A DNA stretch of 64,000 nt from Melampsora larici-populina 98AG31 (lineage: Eukaryota > Basidiomycota > Pucciniomycetes > Pucciniales > Melampsoraceae), in NCBI RefSeq assembly GCF_000204055.1, contig NW_006768767.1, positions 2,308,645 through 2,372,644 on the forward strand. Reading direction: 5' to 3'. A model generated the notes under the pieces. It was given only the letters and a program-made list of their open reading frames with translations. It did no database searches and was not told the DNA's origin. The first letter of the stretch is position 1, and the number at the start of each line of letters is the position of its first letter. The position numbers and the translations under genes are program-made. Below are positions 21,065 through 32,900 of this stretch, one piece after another.

Positions 21065-24000
21065 CAATACTGGAACCGCTCCGCACCACTCTGGATTTTG
21101 GCCAGTTTGGGGTGCGGAGCGGAGTCACTGCGCTCGAGCGGACCGCACCGGCTCCGCTCTTTCTCAAAAAAAATTGGACCCTGGTCGAGTGGAGCGGCAA
21201 AACCGCTCCGCTCGCGCTCCGCACCGCTCTTTTGAGCGCTTGATTAGCGAGAAAAACAAAAAATTGTTTTTTTTCAAAGGTGATGTAATAGAAAACATGT
21301 TTATATAGATGATATAACTATGTAAAGTAGCATAAATGATAGAACCTAGCCTTTCTTCTTATTTTCGTTCTTCTTATTTTCGTTCTTTTTATTTTCGTTC
21401 TTCTTTTTATTTTTCAGTCCTAAATAGCATTCAAGGGCCTTTGAAGCCTCTTCAAAAATCCCATCCGGCATGATTCCTTCTTTCATCCACGCTTGACACC
21501 CAACCAGACGCTCCATTGTCTTTGGGAGCATACTACCTCTTGAAGGTGTACACACATCGGCGGCCGCGGAAAAGGTCCGCTCACATGCACAGGAGGTGGC
21601 TGAAATAGCTAGATAGTCGCGGGAGAGCTTAGCAAGTGTAGGGAAATGTTGTGCGTGGTCCTGTGAATTAAGAAAGAAAAAACATAAAGAAATGATAGTC
21701 AACTTCAAACCCAAGTTGCAGATAAAAAAAAGATAAAAAAACCTGGACTAACCTTCCACCAACCAAGTGGAGTCTGTTCCTTTCTGATTGGGAAGCGTCC
21801 AGACATGTACTCTTCCAGCTCAGACTTCTGTGAAGTCTCTGTACCTCCGTTCGCCACTCCAAAGATATCATATTCATCGACCTCGGTATTTTCATTGTTG
21901 TCATCAGGTGGAGGGGTCGCATTGCGTACCTGAGAAGCTTCTAATTCAGTGGTATAAGCAGTGTCAATCGCTTCAAGTGCAGAGGTTTCGTGTTGGGGGT
22001 AATGGATGGTGAAGAATTTTCCACGAAGTCGAGGGTTCAGAATTGTCGCCAAGACAATGCCTTCAGAATCTGCCGCCTCTTCTTGGTACTTGGTAAGCCA
22101 CTCGATCATGATGTTGATCGAGTTGTCGAGACTTGGAAACGTGGATGCTTCGGCTTGATGAGTTTTGAGGTCAGAGATCACCCGGCGATACTCTTGTAGT
22201 AAAATACAGCCAGTAGGGCCATTGCCCTCGACACAAGATGTTGCTTCGACAAAGGTCTAGTCAAACAATGTTGTCAATATCTCAGTTCAAAACCACCAGA
22301 GGAAACCAAAGACAAAACAAACTTACCTTAAGGACCTTGTTGACCATCTCAACTGCGTGCCATTCTTCAGGTGAGATTGTAACACCCTTAAAAAAACATG
22401 CCTTACGATCTGCTGCGATCATCGAGTTGATGACCTTCATTGACAAACATATATCAGTATAATTCAAGAAATAAATTGGACATTTGAAAAGTTAAAGAAA
22501 GATCACAAAGAAGGAAGACTTGCCTCTTGAGCCTCCAAAGCTATCTGCCAACTCGCGTAATGGCTGTTCCAGCGTGTCTTACATGGGCGTTTGAGCATGC
22601 GACCCTTGTATCCCATACGGGTCGCACGCGTCTTGAAATTGTTGCGACGAGCGGCACTACTTGCAATCTGCCCGGAAATTGTATCGACCTAATGGGAAAA
22701 TTGAAATATCAGCGCTCACACTTGGACAAAAAGTAGGAGATGGGTACTGACCTTTGCAAGGGCTGACGCAACAACATCCTCGGCCACATCCTGATCCTTT
22801 TCTCCTTCGCCCGCATTGATGTTAATGTCAACATCACTCTCTCCGTCATCATCAACTCCATCGGGCTTCTCAGGTAGGTCAGTGTCATCTTCTTCTGAGT
22901 CCGGATCGTCTACTTGAACCTTGCCATCGCCATTGTTAATCTCGAGAGCAGGAATCGGGAGAGAAACTTTCTTGGGAGTCGTTGGTTTTGAAGTTCCAAC
23001 CGTCTGACCTAGAGCTTTCAAACCGTGGCCAACGGTTAAATTCAACTTATGCGCATAACATTTTATATGATGCCCTGAGGCATTCCAATAAATCGGGTCG
23101 TCAGCTTTTGAGAACATTGACTGCAGCTCAGCTGCCATCGGACCGTTGTTGCCTCCACTGTCCGTGGTCTGAGCTAGCATGTAAGTAGTTTGAAAAAGAT
23201 AATATCAGTATGAAGAACTAACTAAATGAATAAAGAAAAATAGATACAAGGAAAACAAAGAAGGACGACTTATCTTTTTGTGAAGTCCGTGTCGGACCAA
23301 GAATCTTCCGATGGGTCTTGCAAGAAGAGCGCCAAAGTGACGCCATGCGACCATTTTGAGTGTAAGGTGAGTTGATTTATATTCCCAATTGTTGTTGATG
23401 TAGTTCGCTGATGCGCCCACAAAGGCGAATCGGTTGCCTTTAGTGGTCCAGACGTTGTGGATCAGGCAAAACTTGCCTTCGTTTTGCTGTTGAAAGACAT
23501 TGTTGTTTTAGAAACATAAGAAGATGAATATAAGTGAAAATGTTCGGAAATGAAAAAAGATCGGAAATGACTTACTTGAAGCGTAGTAATCACCTTGTTG
23601 TGCAATCCAGCAAACAGATGGTGTGACTGCTGTGCCGCCCATGTCTTTGAGCGAAGCACAGCTCCTCGATTAACACCGCTGAATGCTGCTCTCAGGAGTG
23701 GGTCTTTGAACCGAACCCAAGGTAGAGCGTGCCAAACCACCCACATGACTAGAAACATGTTGAGGAGATTGGGTGAAAACTTCGGTCCAGCAAGGTATGA
23801 ATCTAATTTGGTAGCCTTTTCCTCCTTCTTCTCATCTTGCAGTCTTTCTTTGTATGAAATCAGAAGCTTGACACCCGCAGCAATCGCTTTGTGACGGTTC
23901 TTGCATTGAGGTCGTCCTTCGCCTCCATCGCGATGGCACCAAAGACCCCAGAAGGATCTGTCCCCGGCAGAATACGACTTAGGACACCATCTACACTTGT

Positions 24001-25326
24001 AAAGTAGACCCTAAAGAAATGCAACGTCAGTGAGCTGTGTCGTGCATGATATAATGAAGGTGGAAAGAAAGGAAGAGTCAGAGAATACCTTAGGAGGAAA
24101 ATAATATGTAAGCAGGTCCTCAACGCGGGCCGATCGAACTGCGTTGTATCCAGGTTCGCTCTGACTAACAAACTCAACATCGGAGTCTTGGTCAAGGTCG
24201 GCGTTTTCTGGGACCTCAAAAGCCTAAAGAGATAAAGAGAGCAAAAGATTGTTAAAACAATGATCGAATGATTAAATCAAACAATCATGATAGGTGAGAA
24301 CCTTGACTTACATCTGATTTGTCCGATTTGGTCCGCTTAGATGTTCGGGGTGAGACTGTGCCTACACTACCAGATGGTGATCTGGCACGCTTGCAAGTTG
24401 AAGAGCGTGTCTAGATAACCAAACCAAAACATAAGACATTGGGAATGAGTATTGAGTGTTTAATGATATTGATTGAAATGATTAAACTCACTTTTCCTGG
24501 CGAGGTAGGTTTTGCTTTTGATTGAACTGGTGCTGGACCAGCTTTCTTCTTGCCCTTGTTCAAAGAAGCTGGCGGCCGAGGTGAAGCCAATCGATTAGCA
24601 AGAGGTCCAGGAGTTGATTCCTCCTCCTCGTCATGAATCGAAGGAGATGCTCGTTGACATGAATCTTTTGGAGGTACAACAAAACCTGGCTGGGTTCGTA
24701 CAGGGCTGGGTGGACGAAGTTGTCTACTAGAACTGTGACTGGGGACCTGGAGCGAGGAACTATTTGATGATTTTTTAGAGGGTGCCATTTGATCAAGCAG
24801 ACGAGAAAAAAGGAAGTGTGGGAAGGAAGATGAAAGATAAGTAAAGGAAGTATACGAAGGTAAATGCAAGGTAAGTGTAAGATTTTTTTATTTTTCTGAT
24901 CTGAATAAAAAAGAGCGAGGGGGACTAACCTAATCAAGATAGTAAACCAAGAAGTCCAAAAAAAAGACAGACCACAAGCTAGCCGTAGTCGGAAGTCTTG
25001 CCAGGGGTCGTCCATGTTGCCAAAACAGTCGAAGCGCCACGATCTTTGGTGTTGGTGTTTGAAGGGATAAGTGATTGGAATTGAGGAGGGAAGCCACCTC
25101 TACAACCTGTACCCTTGCCCCTGGGTACAGGGTTTCTGCTCCGCTCTATAGAGCGGGGTGCGCAGGGCCGGAGCGGGGAGCGGAGCGATGGCTCCGCTCT
25201 ATGATTTCCCGGTCCCAGGGAGTGGAGCGGAGGGCTCCACTCGGATGTGCGGTGCGCGGAGCGCACAAAAAAGCGCTCCGCTCCTGCTCCGCTCCCGCAC
25301 TTTCGAGTGGAGCTGTTCCAGTATTG
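21065..25326 (-). mobile_element. hAT-family DNA transposon
   Basis: 4262 bp. Ends are CAATACTGGAAC and its reverse complement GTTCCAGTATTG. The flanks share an exact 7-bp direct repeat CTTGGGG (21058-21064 and 25327-25333); hAT elements normally make 8 bp, so one base may have changed. Both subterminal regions (21074-21235 and 25135-25315) are packed with GCTCCGC/GCGGAGC motifs in both orientations, typical of hAT transposase binding arrays. The interior encodes a hAT transposase on the minus strand. Confidence 0.88.
21346..24788 (-). pseudogene. hAT transposase, 10 exons, one broken splice donor
   Basis: The DNA-cutting transposase of the surrounding element. Exons: 24788-24492, 24410-24312, 24223-24089, 24010-23576, 23486-about 23270, 23173-22752, 22688-22524, 22434-22327, 22256-21753 and 21660-21346. 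The N terminus is basic and Ser/Pro-rich. Exon 4 opens with a BED-like zinc finger (YKCRWCPKSY, then CKNRH). The catalytic core shows LIHNVWTTKGNRFAFVGA, TTDSGGNNGPM and CKTRWNSHYASWQIA, with an acidic insert in exon 6. The C-terminal dimerisation domain has SATSCACERTFSAAADV. The tail is a KN/KE repeat made by a short DNA repeat at 21352-21412. Intron 7 uses a GC donor (GAG|GCAAGT). After exon 5 the donor reads ATAAGT instead of GTAAGT, a single G to A change. No in-frame stop was seen, so only splicing appears damaged. Confidence 0.8.
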
Positions 25327-25333
25327 CTTGGGG

Positions 25334-25490
25334 AACTCACAGGAATGAGGAAATTGGGATTTCCTCTGAAAAGGAATCCTTACTCCTCAGGCCAAAATGA
25401 CAAGTTTAGATGTAAGTCCCTCATGCTGACTCCTGAGACATGTGGATTCAACTTGCTTGAATGACATCTGTCTTGGCATTGAGAGCATCC
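25334..25490 (-). repeat. Right arm of the long inverted repeat
   Basis: Reverse-complement match to the left arm at 20128-20310, starting directly at the edge of the hAT target duplication. The hAT element therefore inserted inside an older inverted-repeat element. Confidence 0.7.
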
Positions 25491-25845
25491 ACTATGGTTG
25501 TGTTAACAACATGAATCAGTGTCACTTTAATGCTAAAATACAAACAGCTCCACTATGGACCTGTTATATACCTGTGGTCTGTACAACTGCATCAAATCTT
25601 GCACCCCGTGTGTTCAAATCTACACATGCCTACAACTTGATTGATTGTAGGAACCATGGTAAATCAGATGGTAAATCATCCCAAAGTTGTGGTTACCAAC
25701 TTGGATAAAACACACATGATCAAATTTTGTGCTCAGGAATTCAAAATTTACAATAAATCACCCTCATGATAGTGGGTGCTCTGAGGGCCTTGGTTAAGTT
25801 AGCTAAACCCATTTTTTTAACAATGATGACAGGACCAAAGTTGAC
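25491..25845. other. Outer part of the inverted-repeat element and spacer
   Basis: No gene. TTGGTTAAGTTAGCTAA near 25790-25806 may be the outer end of the right arm. It is followed by about 40 bp of spacer up to the Harbinger target site TAA (25846-25848). Confidence 0.4.
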
Positions 25846-26192
25846 TAAGGCGGTGTTTGGCCACGCATTTGACCATGGTTTTATCGCCTACTGACTGTGG
25901 TCAGAATGCAATAAAACCACACTTTTTTTAAAGCGTTCGGTAGCTTAAGCATCGGCCAAAAACCATGGTTTTATCGCCTACAAAACCACAAAAGAATGTG
26001 GTTTTTGCCTCTTTCTCAGAAACAGCTTTTTGTGGATTTTTTTCGTGGTTTGACCACGGTTTCATGGTTTTGACCGTGAACTTGACGGTTTTTGGCCACT
26101 CACGTTTCCCTCAACACTTCTTTACCTCTCTGTTTCTCTCTCAAGTCATTCCAAATCATCTCCAATTTTCTCCAATCATCTAAACTCCTTCA

Positions 26193-27517
26193 ATGGCATC
26201 CAAAAACAACGGAAGTTCCCCGAAAGATCCACCAATTCAGTGGACTGACTCTCGATCGAAGTGGTTATTAGAAGAAGTCAATTGACAGATCGAGCTGGGT
26301 CGTGGAACGGATAGTGGTCTTCAAGCCAGTGGTTGGACTGATGTAGTTTCAAATTGGTATGAAAACTACAAAGTTTCTAACTCAAAAAAACAACTCAAGA
26401 ATCAATTTCAAAAGGTACATTGTATATATGACTATGCGAACTCTGTTCCATGTAACTCATATGAAATTTGCTTTGCTCCTCTAGCTCAAGAAAGCCTACA
26501 ACACATACTACGAGATTGCTTTCAAATCGGGCGCTGGCTGGAACAACGAGACTCAACATGTTGATATGAGTCCGGACCAGTGGAAGACTTATATTGATGT
26601 AAGCAGCTTTCTTTTCTGTTCAATATCATGCATTTCATCTACTCAAATGTGCTTTACTTTTACAGTCACATTCAGATGTGAAACAATTTGAAAAACGAGT
26701 GTTCCCGTTTCTCGAGCTCATGGGATCTTTTATGGGGAAACAGCATCAAGGTCTTCCCAGCAACATAATCGGAACTGGTGCTCCGATTCCTTCTCCACCT
26801 TCGAACCACCACAAACCAGCTGAGGACGAGGACACGTCTGACCTAGACCAAGGTGGAGTTTCAGGTAAGTTGATTTTGCTAATTCTTTTTTTTTCATTTG
26901 TTTGATATCTTTTTTTAGACTCTATGATACAGCCCAATTTAGATGAGCCTGGAGCCACCAATACCGTTGCTCAGACCCCTGTCACTACGAAAAACCCACT
27001 TCCTTTTAACCGATTCTTGAAGGGCAAGAACGTGGTGTTTAAGAGTGGCATTATGGACTTTCCCAGCAACACAACCCCAACCACGGTCATCAAGAGAGCT
27101 GTGACCACTCCCAGCACAAGAGCTTCGACTTCTAAGCGTCAAATCTCTCTTTCAGCTTCACCTCCACCGTCACCAGCTGGAAAAAAAACCAAAGGTCCGA
27201 CCGCAGCTCCCAAATCTTGATTGACAGGAACTTCAGCCCTTGCGAGCTCGATGGACCAAGCAGTCAAAGTAGAGAAGACTCGACTCACCTCTGATCTTGC
27301 AATAGCCTCGGCGAAGTTGGAGAAGTTCCCCTACAAGAAACAAGCGATGGAGTTGTTTGACCAAGGAGCGGCTGAAGCTTTTGGAGGTGATGAGGACCTC
27401 GAATTGGAGGCTGCTGATGTTCTTTGTGATGAAGCTAAGGCTAGTTCATTTGTAAATTTATCAGCAAAACTCAGATTCAAATGGCTTTTCAAACAAATCA
27501 AGAAGAATGAAGAGTAA
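26193..27517 (+). pseudogene. Harbinger Myb/SANT-like DNA-binding protein, two in-frame TGA
   Basis: The accessory protein of Harbinger elements that binds the ends and works with the transposase. Exons 26193-26414, 26485-26598, 26666-26864 and 26919-27517 join in phase for about 377 codons. A trihelix Myb-like domain starts near residue 16 (IQWTDSRSKWLLEEV) and continues through SGWTDVVSNWYENYKVS, KKQLKNQFQKLKKAYNTYYE and SPDQWKTYI. A Pro/Ser/Thr-rich linker and a basic stretch follow, then a conserved C terminus (KRVFPFLELM in mid-protein, KAMELFD-like region at the end). TGA at 26283-26285 and 27218-27220 lie in otherwise open sequence; both fit a CGA to TGA change, the first inside the DNA-binding domain. 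Confidence 0.82.
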
Positions 27518-27698
27518 ATTGTAGGTATTATTCCAAACTCTTTTGTAAACACATATTTTAAACTACAAATACATGTATTATCCCAAATGTTACAAAAGAA
27601 ATGAAAAGTAGTTGTTTATTTGTATCCTTTGATCAATGAACAAAAGAAACACAAGTTTGTTTTTGAGTGAAATTTCAGCATCCTTATACACTTTGAGT

Positions 27699-28971
27699 TT
27701 AGCCACGTCTTTGAGCACGACAATGAGTAAGATATTCATCAAACATAGCTTGTGCTATGATATCACGTTGATTTGCTCCTTCAGCTCAATTGAGAGCTGT
27801 AGGTTCTACATATGGAGCAGGCTGACGAGCAGCCGCTTCAGCTTGATCTTGCATGCGATGTTCAAGATCTTTGAGTTCGTCAAATTCATCAGGTCCACCG
27901 TGAAGTCGTATGATATTATGTAGGACACAAAGAGCTACTACAATCATGCTCTGTGTCCTGAGAGAGTAGGAAGACATATCTCGAAGGATTGGAAATCGAA
28001 ATTTGAGTACTCCAAAGATGCGCTCGATGACCATTCTTAGACCGGAGTGGCGCAGGTTAAAAAGCTCTTTGAAGGTACGGGGTTGTAATCCACACCGACT
28101 CCACTCTTGCAAGTGATATCGAACCCCTCGATAGGGTGTGAGAAGAGTTTGAGTGCACATATAACCTGCATCACTTAAAAAGTAGCGACCTAGAAATGTT
28201 CAGATTAGTTCTGGTACATTTGATTTGAGAGAAACAAACAAACATACCTGCTGGGACTTTGAAGCGACCCCCTCGACAGGCTTCCTTAAACACAGTACCA
28301 TCGTGATTGGACCCCGGAAAGCCTGCGAGAACAAATACAAATAGCATTGAAAAACTACAAGCTGCCAAGACGTTCTGTGAGAGGCCCTTCTTGTAACCTC
28401 GATAGGACGGATGTAGTTCATGCGGAACTACTGCAGGTATATGGGTTCCGTCCATTGCACCGATGCAATCCTTGAAGTAAGGAAATCGTTTAGGATTGTC
28501 TTCGATTTCAGGTGGGATCGGTGTGTTTTCACCAGGCATCACGATAATTTCTTCCTTCAGCTCAGCAATGGCTTCACAGACTTTGTTGAAGTATCTACTG
28601 ATGGTATCTCCTGACCGCTGAAAGCGTTCTCCAGCTAATCGATTCGTACCGGAGTTGCCCACAATAAAGAGAAAGATCATAATCTGTTCTCAAGCCGACA
28701 CCTCGATTGAACTTTGGATTGAAGGGCTCAGACGATCAACCAAAGCATCAAATGCTGGTTTGTTCATCCGACACAGTTCTCGGAAGCGGACTGGAGAGCC
28801 GTTGTAAACTTCTTCAGCATAAGCGTTTCCGCGAAGCTTTGATGTTCGACATGGCACTTTTTGGCGACCAAGGAAGTCGAGGACGGCTCGGCCGGCTCTG
28901 AAGACCATCCCTAATAGGTCAAGATGGGGTTCTTGATTGCTCGATGTCGATGAACGTGCTGATTCAGACAT
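27699..28971 (-). pseudogene. Harbinger DDE transposase (HARBI1-like), two in-frame TGA
   Basis: Catalytic nuclease of the element. Exon 1 is 28971-28248; exon 2 is 28189-27699, about 404 codons, convergent with the Myb-like gene. Catalytic carboxylates sit in GAMDGTHIP, GSNHDGTVF and MVIERIFGVLKFRF, the DDE_Tnp_4 pattern. The N-terminal helix-turn-helix region has NRLAGERFQRSGDTISRYF. TGA at 28690-28692 interrupts between SIEVSA and EQIMIFLF, and TGA at 27786-27788 cuts off the last 30 or so residues, which stay open to a TAA at 27699. Both fit CGA to TGA. Apart from these, the frame is undamaged. Confidence 0.87.
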
Positions 28972-29157
28972 TCAAAAGGTTTTTTTTGGGACTTGGAACT
29001 TTTTGAAAATTGATCAATTTCATTTTTCATTTTTTTATCGCATTCACCTTCAGACCGAGCTGAATGCGCTTTCTGACTACATTCCTCTGGATTCTCAGTC
29101 AAAAAGCGCCTTCGACCACATTCATACATGTATGAATGTGGTCGAATGCGTAGGTAC

Positions 29158-29575
29158 TGTGAAACCTCCGGATCCGTTTAACAAAGCCTCGCCGGATCCG
29201 GGTTTCCTGTAGTGGTGAACCATCAGATGGTTCACGCGACGCGCATGTTTTATTTACTTACTTCCATATATATTATATGGATATCTTCTCGATATCCTTT
29301 TCCATATCTTGTTTCCTTATTTGTTCGCCGCTTCCGGCCTTTATCTTGTGCGCTCTTATCTTGTAGCCTAGAATGAGATTTCACTGCGAAAGTCTCGCCT
29401 ATAAAAGGCGGACCTTTCTTCGCTGCAATTCAATCCCCAGCTTGCTCTCTACTGATTCACCGCACAGTGCCTTTTGCCTAATCACTTCCTTATAATCCTC
29501 GAATCCGCTATTCTCGCATTATAAGCCTTTACCCGAATTAGACTCTCGGTACTTCTGAACCCTAGTAGATTCACA
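29158..29575 (+). repeat. Gypsy 5' LTR
   Basis: 418 bp. It contains an inverted CCGGATCC pair near its start, a TGAACCATCTGATGGTTCA-type hairpin (GAACCATCAGATGGTTC), and a TATA box (CCTATAAAAGG, about 29398-29408) that likely drives the element's transcript. Confidence 0.94.
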
Positions 29576-29982
29576 GAAATATTTCTGCGATTTTTTTTCG
29601 TAGCATCCGTTTATTTTTTATCGTTATCTTTCCTCGCCTGATCAGCAGGAACCGTTGAAAGCTTATAGAAGCTTAGTATCGGAACCGTATCTTTCCGAAG
29701 GATCTGTTGGAACCGTTCTTTCCAAGGATCATTAATCGTTTTTTTTCCGTTGGAGTCATTCTCCAAGGACTATTATTATATCTCTTACACTCCGAATTTA
29801 GTGTAAGCCGTTTTTAAGACTATCTCTCTAATTTATATATATTCACGACCAAGTTCACTATACTGACACAGCTTTGCAAACCGTGTTGGGATAAGTATAG
29901 TCCGGAAGAACTTGCCGAAATCTTTTCGCGAAGAGTCTCCCCTAAAAATCAACATACTAGAGATCAGTCACTTATATCAGCG
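29576..29982 (+). other. Gypsy untranslated leader
   Basis: Between LTR and first ATG. The expected TGG tRNA primer-binding sequence is absent at the LTR border. Instead a perfect 14-bp palindrome CAGAAATATTTCTG (29574-29587) straddles the border. How reverse transcription is primed is not evident. Confidence 0.5.
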
Positions 29983-32900
29983 ATGGACCCCGCAACCGCC
30001 ACTTTAATTGCTCAACTTCAAGAGGAAGTCAACAGACTATCCCTCAACGCGTCTCAGCAAAATCAACAACCACCTCACACTCACACGGAGCGTGTCGAAA
30101 CCATCCGTGTGGACTTACCCATCTTCAATGGTAAGAACGATCCCGAAATTTGGCTAACTAAAGTAGAAGCCATGCTTACCTCTCGAAAATACCCTTTAGA
30201 GCGTTGGACCAACACTATTGTTGGTTGCATGAAAGATGAGGCCGAAACCTGGTGGTATAACTTAGCCAAAGAATACGGCTATGAAGGCATGAGTTGGGAA
30301 TTGTTTAAAAGTAAGCTACTGGAACATTATAACTATTCTTTTAAACAACTGGAAGCCCGACAAGCCATTGATAATCTCAAATTTCGAACCGCAGAGGAAT
30401 ATATTGAAAAGTTTAAACGCCTCAGTTTCAAGATTCCTAAAGAAAAACTTACGGACTGGGAAACTCAATATTTATTTATAAGGAACTTACCTCACGATCT
30501 CCAGAGGCGAGTCCTGTCTGAGAAAGGTGAGACTTTGGACGCCTTAGCTAAATCTCTCCGTGAAAATGAGAGGTTGTCTCGTTCAGTGTTCTCTAACAAG
30601 TCTCATTCTTCCCCATTACCATCTGATTCCCGTTGGCAAACCAACTCAAATTTCCGTAACCGTCAACCAAATCATTCTCACAACAATTTTCGAAATTCCT
30701 CAGCGACTCCCATGGATTTAGACGTCGCCGAGGTGAGTAAATCAAGATGTTATAATTGCAATAAGACCGGACATTTCTCGAAAGAATGTCGCGCTCCAAG
30801 GAAGAAAACTAATCAACCAAATTCCAATCATCGCACACAGAATAAATTCTCATTTAACTTAATGGAAGACTCCGATAGAATTGAAGATTCCGGAGAAGGA
30901 ACTGTAGAAGTTGATCTACATTATCAAGAAGAAACTACTCAAATGGAACTGGACTTACATTATTTAGAAGGAACTCCCGAGATTGGATTTAACCCTCACT
31001 TTATCGACGAGAACAACATACCCGATAAACTCCTAGACCTAGTATTCAATACCCCCGACAATAGAACTCCTATGGAAAGACTCAAGAATAACTTAGAAGT
31101 TGATGAAGACGTCACTCACCTACACCCTGAAGCCATTGAATTCACGCCGGGTCTACGAGACCATTACACCCGACGCAACGTAAACCATACTAGAGGTCTT
31201 CTTGCTCAAGACGAGATGATGGCTGTCAAGAAATTATGGTGTGAAACTATGTCTGATGGAGACGAAGATCTCGAACACTTCCTTCACGAGATCGAAGATG
31301 TCTATTTGAATCCTGTCTCTTCCCATTACGAGACCGACATAGCCGCTTACTCAAATCAAAATGAAAGCTTAGATAGTCACATCACCACTAAGACAACCGA
31401 AAAGGACGCCTCTTCTTGCAGCTCTTCAGTCCTGCCTCCTTCTCTATGGGACGGAAAAGAACAAGTTTACATTCAAGAAGATTATCAGCTCAATGTAGAT
31501 GAATTATTGGAGATCTTCGCCGGATATGGTGATAAAGAAAGTACCCCAGAACGTATTGTTATAGATCTTACTAAAGATGAAGAAGAACCTCAACCCTTGT
31601 TCGTAAAAGAAGTTGAGGACTTCATAGAAGAAACTCCTAGTTCAAGTCAGATCACTCTAGTTGACGCAACAGAAGACATCAAAGAAATTAGTATCGAAGA
31701 ATGGAGAAAATCAGTCAGCAATGGTAAAAGAAAGTATGAACCTGATATTCTATTTCCACAAGAAGAAATAAGCCCACGAAAGAAATTTCCTCGTCGTGGT
31801 ACTCCCTATCCTTACCTTCCATCGAATTCAACTTTGTCATTCAATTATCTCGAATTGAACCTCTCTGAAGGAGAAACTCAATTACCCCGATTTGAATTCT
31901 TAGCCGGTGGTCTCCGAGCCACCACAATTATCGACACTGGCGCCGGTACAATTTATATTAGCAAGAAATTCGCCAGGACCGCATGTCTTCAAGGAAGGAT
32001 GAAGGTCGAAATCTGCCCAGCTCGACAAGTCAAAGTAGCTAATGGTCAAACTACGATCATCCGACACAAGGCTAAGTTTAGCCTCCGATGGGGCCAAGAT
32101 TACCTCCAACACTGTGAAGCCCTCATCACTGATTTGCCCGGATTTGACCTTGTTCTTGGTCTACCGTGGTTAAGAAAAAATGAAGTTGTTCCCGATTACA
32201 AGACTCTCGGATGGAATTTTAAATACCATCACAAGGACATCAAGATCTTACCTCAAAACCATCCTGAAGGGAAACAACAGACCTTATTTATACTCGACGC
32301 AGAAGGAAGATCCTCCGAATCAATCCGAATGGAAGCAATAGCTAGAAAGTTTGTTCCAAATTGTTTCAAGGAATCAATATCAACTGACACCAAGCGTAAG
32401 TGGTCACACATAATCGACACTGGCGACGCCAAACCAGTAAAAGTTCATGGCAGACCTTATACGCCACCGGAACATCTCTTAATTGATAAATTTGTGAAAG
32501 AAGGACTCGAAGAAGGTATTATTCGTCCTTCTAACTCTCCCTGGTCTGCTCCGATAATTCTTGTAAAGAAAGCTAATGGAGAGACTTGTGTTTGTGTAGA
32601 TTTCAGATCTCTCAATGCATTGACAAGAAAGAATTCGTATCCACTCCCTAGAATTGATGAAGCATATCAATTCCTCAAAGGCGCAATTTGGTTCACGTGC
32701 ATAGATTTAAAAAGTGGGTTTTGGCAGGTTTCAATGGACCCATCTTCAATTGAAAAGACAGCCTTCGGGACCAAGAAAGGATCATATGAATTCTTGGTCA
32801 TGCCATTTGGGCTGTGCAATGCGCCAGCAACCTTTCAATCTATGATGAATGATATACTGAGACCTGTTTTGGATAAATGTGCTTTGGTTTATCTAGACGA

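Noticed and set aside
25075..25464. Gly/Arg/Ala-rich frames on both strands
   Set aside because: They translate the GCGGAGC subterminal array of the hAT element and are not genes.
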